Positions 6,673-11,327 of a DNA stretch of 11,327 nt are shown one piece after another. The notes below the pieces were generated by a model. That model was not told where the DNA came from and searched no databases. It was given only the letters and a program-made list of their open reading frames with translations. Source of the DNA: Chthonomonadaceae bacterium (GTDB taxonomy: Bacteria; Armatimonadota; Chthonomonadetes; Chthonomonadales; Chthonomonadaceae). The stretch lies in the NCBI GenBank assembly GCA_014377395.1, contig JACMPS010000185.1, forward strand, positions 1 through 11,327. The letters are read 5' to 3'. The position numbers and the translations under genes are program-made. Position 1 is the first letter of the stretch; every line of letters starts with the position of its first letter.

Positions 6673-7773
6673 CTAGTCAATTTTTGGTACAACAAACGTA
6701 TCAAACTCCGCTAGTGTCGTCGGTGCCACAATCGTAGGTGGGGTTGCGCCGAGCATTGTCTTAATTTTGTCCAGTTTCGCCATTACTGCTACAGGTACGT
6801 CTTTCTTAGTATACTTCATTTCTGAGAGTCCGACGCCACCTTTCGTAATATCGTACATTCGTTCTCCTGCAACGAATTGTCCGTCCTGCACCGCCTTGAT
6901 CGTATCGAACACCGCTACGTCCACGCGCTTAACCATTGAAGTCAGCACACGACCGGGAGCCTCGGCGTCCTGATCTTGATCCACTCCAATCGCATAAAAG
7001 CCCACGCCCTTTGCTTCGGCGGCACGAATGACGCCCAGACCTGCTTTACCTGCCGCATGGAAAATGATGTCAGCTCCATTTGCAAAGAGTTGATCCGCCT
7101 GACTTTTGCCCTTGTCGAGCGCGTCCCAATCGCCTGTATAAGTGACTTTGACCTGGACTGCGGGGTCCGCCGTTTTCGCTCCGGCTTTGTAACCCGCCTC
7201 GAACTTTTTGATCAGAGGAATTTCCACGCCTCCCACAAAGCCAATTGTTTTTGTTTTCGACATGGATGCCGCAAGGTAGCCCGCCATAAAGCAACCTTGC
7301 TCTTCCTTGAAATGAAGGGAAGCGGCGTTCGGAAGTTTCGGGGCTTCGGCGTCTACGATTACAAACTTAACGCCCGGAAATTGCGGGGCGACTTCTTTCA
7401 GTGCCTCCGCCATTGCAAAGCCAACGGCGATGATCACGCTGGCACCCTGAGAAGCAAAGGAGGTCAGATTCTGCTTATAATCCGCCGGAGATTTGGACTG
7501 GAGATATTTCGATTTAGGGTCTATATTGAGTTCGGCAATCGCACGAGTCAAACCGAGGTTCGCCGCCGCATTAAAAGATTTGTCATCGGGGCCGCCTACA
7601 TCCATGACAATTCCCGCAAAGATAGGCTTACCGCCGTTTCCGCCTTCGGTGGCTTTTTTGCCGGGTACCGTCGTCCCTTCTTTGCCTTTATCGGGGGCAG
7701 GATCACAACCCGACACGATCAGGGCAATCGTCACGCCCCCCAACCCCTGTAATAGTTCTCTCCGAGTCCGCAT
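6673..7773 (-). CDS. BMP/PnrA-family nucleoside-binding lipoprotein (Tat lipoprotein)
   Basis: 366 residues from ATG 7773. An open frame extends to 7923, but AAGGGAGAG lies just before the 7773 ATG, a lipoprotein signal starts there, and the extra 50 codons run through a dispersed repeat. The N-terminus MRTRRELLQGLGG has a twin arginine (R4, R5), then a hydrophobic stretch and the lipobox IVSGC with C23. A Gly/Lys linker (about 24-50) leads to a periplasmic-binding fold: GIVMDVGGPDDKSFN, IGFVGGVEIPLIKKFEAGY, FHAAGKAGLGVI, YAIGVDQDQD. Members of this family bind purine nucleosides for an ABC importer and are called Med, BMP or PnrA. No permease or ATPase gene adjoins it, so the transporter must be encoded elsewhere. 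Aspartate follows the lipid-bearing cysteine; in enterobacteria that favours staying in the inner membrane. The ligand is inferred from the family. Confidence 0.9.
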   Translation of the reverse strand: MRTRRELLQGLGGVTIALIVSGCDPAPDKGKEGTTVPGKKATEGGNGGKPIFAGIVMDVGGPDDKSFNAAANLGLTRAIAELNIDPKSKYLQSKSPADYKQNLTSFASQGASVIIAVGFAMAEALKEVAPQFPGVKFVIVDAEAPKLPNAASLHFKEEQGCFMAGYLAASMSKTKTIGFVGGVEIPLIKKFEAGYKAGAKTADPAVQVKVTYTGDWDALDKGKSQADQLFANGADIIFHAAGKAGLGVIRAAEAKGVGFYAIGVDQDQDAEAPGRVLTSMVKRVDVAVFDTIKAVQDGQFVAGERMYDITKGGVGLSEMKYTKKDVPVAVMAKLDKIKTMLGATPPTIVAPTTLAEFDTFVVPKID

Positions 7774-7818
7774 TTTCTCTCCCTTAGTTTTGTCGAAAAA
7801 GTAAAGTTGGTATGTCTT

Positions 7819-7900
7819 CCGCAGAAATGAATTCCGCGCTCGGAGGCGTGCCGCCCCTGAATTGGCTAAAACTCGGACACACCAATTGCCGAATTTAGCC
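7819..7900. repeat. Dispersed repeat, family 2, copy B, in the BMP gene leader
   Basis: Bases 7819-7857 match copy A (1698-1736) at 34 of 39 positions. This copy is followed by an imperfect hairpin: ggctaaaactcgg (7864-7876) against ccgaatttagcc (7889-7900). Copy A has a degraded version of this tail (cggacactaaattcgtgcttgccgg). The repeat lies between the candidate promoter and the start of the BMP gene, so it would be in the untranslated leader. Confidence 0.65.
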
Positions 7901-7920
7901 TTGAACAAAGACTTTTTCAA
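7892..7920 (-). promoter_or_regulatory. Candidate promoter of the BMP lipoprotein gene
   Basis: On the minus strand TTGAAA (complement of 7915-7920; 5 of 6) is followed after 17 bases by TAAATT (7892-7897; 4 of 6). The transcript would have a leader of about 110 bases made largely of repeat copy B. The -10 overlaps an arm of the repeat's hairpin, so the match could be chance. Confidence 0.35.
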
Positions 7921-7994
7921 CACCTTCTTAAATTTTGTCGGGGCGTTTCCGGCATAAGTCCGCGCCCTCTCTATAAGTCTGACCGCTTACAACG

Positions 7995-8032
7995 AAAAGG
8001 GCGTCACTCCTTTTAGGAAAAGAGCAACACCC
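7995..8032 (-). terminator. Intrinsic terminator of lpdA
   Basis: Bases 7999-8032 form a long imperfect hairpin (gggcgtcactcctttt against aaaagagcaacaccc, with one bulge and several G-U pairs in the minus-strand RNA) around a three-base loop. On the minus strand four T follow (complement of 7995-7998). It begins 8 bases after the lpdA TAA at 8041-8043. Confidence 0.65.
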
Positions 8033-8040
8033 GATCCCCA

Positions 8041-9708
8041 TTATTTTTTCAGTTTGTGAATCGCATCGCCCTTTACGTCAAGGGCAGCCTCACCCATCGC
8101 CTCAGAAAGCGTCGGATGAGCATGAATCATCGAGATCATTTCGTCCACCGTCGCTTCGAGTTTGATTGCCATTACCGCTTCGTGGATCAGTTCGGTGGCG
8201 AAGGGGCCCACAATAGCAACGCCGAGCAACTCCCCGTATTTGCGTTCGGAAATGATCTTGACCATTCCTTCCTGCTCGTTCAGTGCCATTGCCCGCCCCA
8301 GAGGCCGGAACGGGAACCTGCCCGTCATCACGTCGTAACCTTTTTCGCGGGCTTCCTCTTCGGAAAGACCAACGGTGGCGACTTCGGGATTGGTATAAAT
8401 GGGACCCGGAACCGCCCGGAAATCCATTTTAACGCTGTGACCCATTGCATTTTCGACAGCGACAATTCCCATGTGTGACGCAACGTGCGCCAGCATCAGT
8501 TTACCTGTGATGTCTCCAATCGCATAAATGCCGGAGACGTTCGTTCGGTTGTACTCGTCTACTTCGACGCCACGCTTGCCCACCTTCACGCCTGCCGCCT
8601 CAAGGTTCAGTCCTTCGTGATTGGCACGGCGCCCGGTTGCCACGAGAACCACGTCCGCTTCTAGCGTTTGTACGCCTTTCGCATTCTCGAAGGTGATGAT
8701 GTTTGTGGTGCCGTTATGCTCTACCTTTGTGACTTTCGAGTCTACATGAATTTTGACGCCTTGCCGAGTCAAACTTTTGCGGAGTTCCGCCGCAATTTCG
8801 CGGTCAATCGTGGGAATGATTTCCGGCGCAAACTCGATCACATTTACTTCCGCTCCAAGATTGCGGAAAGTAAAGGAGAACTCCATGCCGACAATTCCCG
8901 CCCCGATAATCACCATTTTCTGGGGGCAGGACTTTGCATAAACGGCTTCGTCACTTGTCCAGACGCCGTTGGAGCTTTCGCCACGCTTGTCGGTCGGCAC
9001 ACGCGCCAAGCCCGGAACCGGAGGAAACATGGGAACAGATCCCGTTGCAAGGACGATGTTTTTGGTTCGGATCGTTTCGGTAGTACCGTCTGCAAGAGAG
9101 ACTTCGATTGTATTTGCATCAACTAATTTCGCCGTGCCTACAACCGAGCGCACATGATTCGATTTCAGGAGAGCGGAAACGCCCCCACGCAACGTCGTGA
9201 CGACTTTGGTTTTGCGCTCCATCATTTTGTCAAAGTCGAACGTAATTTCGCCGTTGATGATCACGCCCATTTTGTCGGCGGTTTTGACGTGGTTCAATCG
9301 CTCGACAGAGGCGATCATCGTTTTTGTAGGAATACAGCCCCAGTTCAGGCAGGTTCCACCCCATTCGGAGGCTTCTTTCTCGATACAAACTGTTTTTGCA
9401 CCCAGTTGTGCGGCACGAATTGCGGCAACGTAGCCGCCGGGGCCCGATCCAATTACAACAATATCATTCTCAATCTCACCCGATGCGGACATTTCCGGTT
9501 TCTCCTTCGGCGGTCTGGACTCTTCTCTTTCTTGCTCGATTAGAATTTCTATCGGCGAGAGAAGACGTTCCAGTGTTTTCTCAATTAAAATCTCGTCTGG
9601 TAGCGTTCTCACAGGCGGTTCCAGCACCACATCTTTGGGGTGACTGACCTGGGGGGTGGCAGGGGACGCGCTCAGGCGGGCGTCATTTCGCTCAGGGGGC
9701 TGGCTCAC
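8041..9708 (-). CDS. lpdA: Dihydrolipoyl dehydrogenase (E3), with N-terminal extension
   Basis: FAD flavoprotein that reoxidises dihydrolipoamide with NAD+ for pyruvate/2-oxoglutarate dehydrogenases or the glycine cleavage system. 555 residues from GTG 9708, or 483 from ATG 9492, nearer the usual 460-480. Long-form positions: FAD loop GSGPGG (87-92), redox disulfide CLNWGC (C120, C125), NAD loop GAGIVG (269-274), second FAD motif YAIGDI (395-400), catalytic HAHPTLSE (H531, E536). All key residues are intact. Residues about 236-250 (RVPTDKRGESSNGVW) are a longer loop than usual. Residues 1-72 are an extension: proline-rich, then a charged segment with a near repeat (EILIEKT and EILIEQE). It is not a lipoyl domain that I recognise. 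Both starts have good Shine-Dalgarno sequences: AGGAG before GTG 9708 and AAGGAG nine bases before ATG 9492. No E1 or E2 gene is adjacent. Confidence 0.95.
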   Translation of the reverse strand: MSQPPERNDARLSASPATPQVSHPKDVVLEPPVRTLPDEILIEKTLERLLSPIEILIEQEREESRPPKEKPEMSASGEIENDIVVIGSGPGGYVAAIRAAQLGAKTVCIEKEASEWGGTCLNWGCIPTKTMIASVERLNHVKTADKMGVIINGEITFDFDKMMERKTKVVTTLRGGVSALLKSNHVRSVVGTAKLVDANTIEVSLADGTTETIRTKNIVLATGSVPMFPPVPGLARVPTDKRGESSNGVWTSDEAVYAKSCPQKMVIIGAGIVGMEFSFTFRNLGAEVNVIEFAPEIIPTIDREIAAELRKSLTRQGVKIHVDSKVTKVEHNGTTNIITFENAKGVQTLEADVVLVATGRRANHEGLNLEAAGVKVGKRGVEVDEYNRTNVSGIYAIGDITGKLMLAHVASHMGIVAVENAMGHSVKMDFRAVPGPIYTNPEVATVGLSEEEAREKGYDVMTGRFPFRPLGRAMALNEQEGMVKIISERKYGELLGVAIVGPFATELIHEAVMAIKLEATVDEMISMIHAHPTLSEAMGEAALDVKGDAIHKLKK

Positions 9709-9763
9709 TCAGTGCGATCTCCTGGAAAATTCGTGGTCGCAAACACTTCCGATTTGCGGCGTG

Positions 9764-9772
9764 AGTATAGCA
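9764..9772 (-). promoter_or_regulatory. Extended -10 promoter of lpdA
   Basis: On the minus strand TGCTATACT (complement of 9764-9772) is a TGn motif plus a -10 hexamer with 5 of 6 matches. No clear -35 lies 17 bases upstream. Transcription would start near 9757, about 49 bases before GTG 9708, which favours use of the long form. Confidence 0.55.
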
Positions 9773-9962
9773 CAAACGGGCGGTCGGGGACTAGCCCCAT
9801 AGAGAAGATACGAGTCGCAATTACGAAACAATTCAAGGGTGAGGTCTTCCGTCTGTGATAAAGGAGGATCGAAGTCGCCTCTCGTGATCCTACGGGTTTT
9901 CCACTTTTAGGGCAAAAATGGGCGGGTTTCCGGGTACTCTTTAATCTCTGACTGCTTTGATT

Positions 9963-10892
9963 ATGAAGAGGGAGATTTTTGATTTGGCTGAACCACTGAC
10001 TTTATTCCACGCAATCGTCATCGGACTTGTAGAGGGATTGACCGAATTTCTTCCGGTTTCCTCGACGGCTCATAATGACATCGTGCCGCAACTGCTGGGA
10101 TGGGGCGACCCCGGCACGGCTTTTTCCGCAGTGGTGCAACTGGGCCCCATTGTCGCGATTGTCGCCTATTTCTGGAAGGACGTGAAAAAGTACCTTGCAG
10201 GTATTTTCCGCACGAAAACCCCTTTCAACATTCCCGCGAAAGATCAGGACGCTCGCATCGGGTGGTACGTAATTCTTGCGACGCTTCCTATTTTGCTGAT
10301 TGGTAAATTGCTGGAAAAGAAGATTGATAGCAGTTTCCGCACCCTTCCCGTAATTGCCTTTGGATTTATCGTTTTCGGAATTGTGCTGTTTGTTGCGGAG
10401 CGAATGGCACGAAAAGTGAAAACGCTCGACAACATCAACGCAAAAGAGGCAACACTTATCGGGTTATCGCAGTGCATCGCTTTAATTCCAGGAGTCTCGC
10501 GCTCAGGCATCACGCTGACAATGGGCTTGTTTCGAGGATTCACTCGTGAAGATGCGTTGCGCTTTAGTTTTCTATTGAGCATTCCAGCGATCACGGCGGC
10601 GGGTCTTTACAAACTCAAAGACGTGATCAAAGACCCCAATCTGGGAACGTTGATCGTCCCCTATCTTGCCGGAACAATCGTGGCTGGTGTGACGGGTTTC
10701 GCGGTCATCCACTGGTTTCTTGGATATGTCCGCAAGCACAACACCAATATCTTTGTCATTTACCGCATCATCGTTGGAATTGCACTTCTTGTGCTTTATA
10801 AAAATGGACTCAGACTGGAGTCGCCGTCTCACTCTCCAGGCACTTCGGAAACTAGAACGGAAACTGCATTCGTTTCAAGCGTCAGACGCTGA
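9963..10892 (+). CDS. uppP: Undecaprenyl-diphosphatase UppP (BacA)
   Basis: Integral membrane enzyme that removes one phosphate from undecaprenyl diphosphate, recycling the lipid carrier for peptidoglycan and other wall polymers; it also confers bacitracin tolerance. 309 residues from ATG 9963 with about eight hydrophobic segments. The active-site motif EGLTEFLPVSSTAH gives E24, E28 and H37, with the same spacing as E17, E21 and H30 of the E. coli enzyme. PGVSRSG (176-182) supplies R180. The last 25 or so residues (from ESPSHSPGTSE) form a hydrophilic tail beyond the final membrane segment, longer than usual. The start is uncertain: TTG 9957, ATG 9963 and TTG 9984 are all in frame, and only TTG 9984 has a clear Shine-Dalgarno sequence (AGGGAG at 9969-9974, nine bases upstream). 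It is divergent from lpdA and appears to be transcribed alone. Confidence 0.95.
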   Translation: MKREIFDLAEPLTLFHAIVIGLVEGLTEFLPVSSTAHNDIVPQLLGWGDPGTAFSAVVQLGPIVAIVAYFWKDVKKYLAGIFRTKTPFNIPAKDQDARIGWYVILATLPILLIGKLLEKKIDSSFRTLPVIAFGFIVFGIVLFVAERMARKVKTLDNINAKEATLIGLSQCIALIPGVSRSGITLTMGLFRGFTREDALRFSFLLSIPAITAAGLYKLKDVIKDPNLGTLIVPYLAGTIVAGVTGFAVIHWFLGYVRKHNTNIFVIYRIIVGIALLVLYKNGLRLESPSHSPGTSETRTETAFVSSVRR

Positions 10893-10964
10893 GGCTCAAT
10901 GCGGTTGCAGATTCCTGCCCCTGATACACTTATGCTGCTCCTTTAATGAACAGAGTTGGAAGCA

Positions 10965-11031
10965 TTGCATTGAGTCCACGCAGGTGGACCTCGCGCCTTT
11001 GTAGCCGGGGAATAAATTCCCCGGCTACAAA
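10965..11031. repeat. Dispersed repeat, family 1, copy B (two perfect hairpins)
   Basis: Bases 10965-11024 match copy A (1810-1869) at 52 of 60 positions. This copy is better preserved. It has a small hairpin gtccac-gcag-gtggac (10974-10989) and then a perfect 16-bp inverted repeat, tttgtagccggggaat (10998-11013) and its complement (11016-11031), separated by two bases. It lies about 70 bases after uppP. No U-tract follows, so it is a repeat first and only perhaps a transcript end. Confidence 0.85.
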
Positions 11032-11091
11032 AGACAATTTCGCCCATCTTCCTCAACAAATCCTTTCGTTACCTCTTAAAGAAGGAATATC

Positions 11092-11126
11092 GTCCTCCCA
11101 CGCACAAATAAGGGTTCTGGGAGGAC
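11092..11126 (+). promoter_or_regulatory. Hairpin sequestering the ribosome binding site of the next gene
   Basis: The arms gtcctccca (11092-11100) and tgggaggac (11118-11126) are perfect complements of nine bases (six G-C pairs) around a 17-base loop. The Shine-Dalgarno sequence GGGAGGA (11119-11125) lies wholly in the right arm, and a run of five T follows (11127-11131). The ATG is at 11134. The shape suits either an attenuator-type terminator or a translational switch. Confidence 0.6.
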
Positions 11127-11133
11127 TTTTTCT

Positions 11134-11327
11134 ATGACCGATTCAACGACCCGTTTGCGCTCACTGACGCGCCGCGAGCTGCTCCAAACCGCAACCACTG
11201 CGCTGGGCATGGCGGCACTCGCTCCACAAGCCTTTGCGGAAAGACCGCTTTACCCCGCTCCAACTGACCCGATCACTCCAAAAGTGATCGTCGGAACAGG
11301 ATCGCACCGCTACGAATGTTTGCACGA
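11134..11327 (+). CDS. Tat-exported protein, N-terminal part (3'-truncated by window edge)
   Basis: Only 64 complete codons are visible. The start ATG 11134 follows GGGAGGA by eight bases. Residues about 1-35 are a twin-arginine signal: SLTRRELLQ with R13 and R14, a hydrophobic stretch TALGMAALAPQ, and a likely cleavage after AFA before ERP. The mature start reads ERPLYPAPTDP, then KVIVGTGSHRYECLHD. The VGTGSHRYECLHD segment resembles the first strands of exported NHL/six-bladed beta-propeller proteins that I recall from Planctomycetes and related phyla, but too little is present to be sure. The signal shares the seven residues TRRELLQ with the BMP lipoprotein of this window. Confidence 0.8.
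   Translation, partial: MTDSTTRLRSLTRRELLQTATTALGMAALAPQAFAERPLYPAPTDPITPKVIVGTGSHRYECLH

Noticed and set aside
6976..7752. 258-codon plus-strand open frame opposite the BMP gene
   Set aside because: The minus-strand frame has lipobox, family motifs and ribosome site; this antisense frame is Cys/Arg/Phe-rich without any family feature.
7774..7923. 50-codon N-terminal extension of the BMP lipoprotein
   Set aside because: It passes through a dispersed repeat, would bury the lipoprotein signal, and the ATG at 7773 has its own ribosome binding site.
9640..9858. 72-codon plus-strand frame overlapping the lpdA 5' end
   Set aside because: No ribosome site or known motif; composition is Arg/Gly-rich as expected from antisense of a GC-rich region, and it covers the lpdA promoter.
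9865..9900. aggatc/gatcct hairpin followed by gggtttt in the lpdA-uppP gap, considered as a riboswitch or terminator
   Set aside because: Only six base pairs with a 15-base loop and no gene needing a terminator there; no riboswitch consensus recognised.

Overview
The window looks like chromosomal DNA of a free-living, environmental, Gram-negative-type bacterium of roughly average GC. A cytochrome-c/DUF1549/DUF1553 protein, two Tat signals with the same TRRELLQ core, an apionate-lactonase-like protein and several families of short dispersed palindromic repeats together point to the Armatimonadota, Planctomycetota or a neighbouring phylum. This placement is inferred from gene content only; there is no marker gene.

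Layout. (1) 1-1584 (+): 3' part of a D-apionate lactonase-like sugar-acid enzyme, cut by the left edge. (2) 1585-2064: intergenic region with three repeat units and an extended -10 promoter. (3) 2065-5409 (+): large exported cytochrome c/DUF1549/DUF1553 protein with a carbohydrate-binding-like insert. (4) 5410-5705: convergent intergenic region with decayed repeats and a perfect 48-bp palindrome that fits a terminator. (5) 5706-6446 (-): SufR-like DeoR/ArsR-type regulator with a cysteine-rich C-terminal domain. (6) 6673-7773 (-): Tat lipoprotein of the BMP/PnrA nucleoside-binding family, with its own terminator. (7) 8041-9708 (-): dihydrolipoyl dehydrogenase with a 72-residue N-terminal extension and a second, well-supported internal start. 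(8) 9963-10892 (+): undecaprenyl-diphosphatase UppP. (9) 10893-11133: a repeat copy, then a hairpin that buries the ribosome binding site of the next gene. (10) 11134-11327 (+): N-terminus of a Tat-exported protein, cut by the right edge.

The genes do not form one pathway. Almost every gene appears to be its own transcription unit, separated by terminators, repeats or divergent/convergent arrangement. Nutrient scavenging is a loose common theme (sugar-acid lactonase, carbohydrate-associated cytochrome protein, nucleoside-binding lipoprotein), while lpdA and uppP are housekeeping. I found no CRISPR array, RNA gene, transposase, phage gene or defence system. The most unusual signals are non-coding: the 48-bp perfect palindrome, the hairpin over the last gene's ribosome binding site, the tandem start sites of lpdA, and the repeat families.
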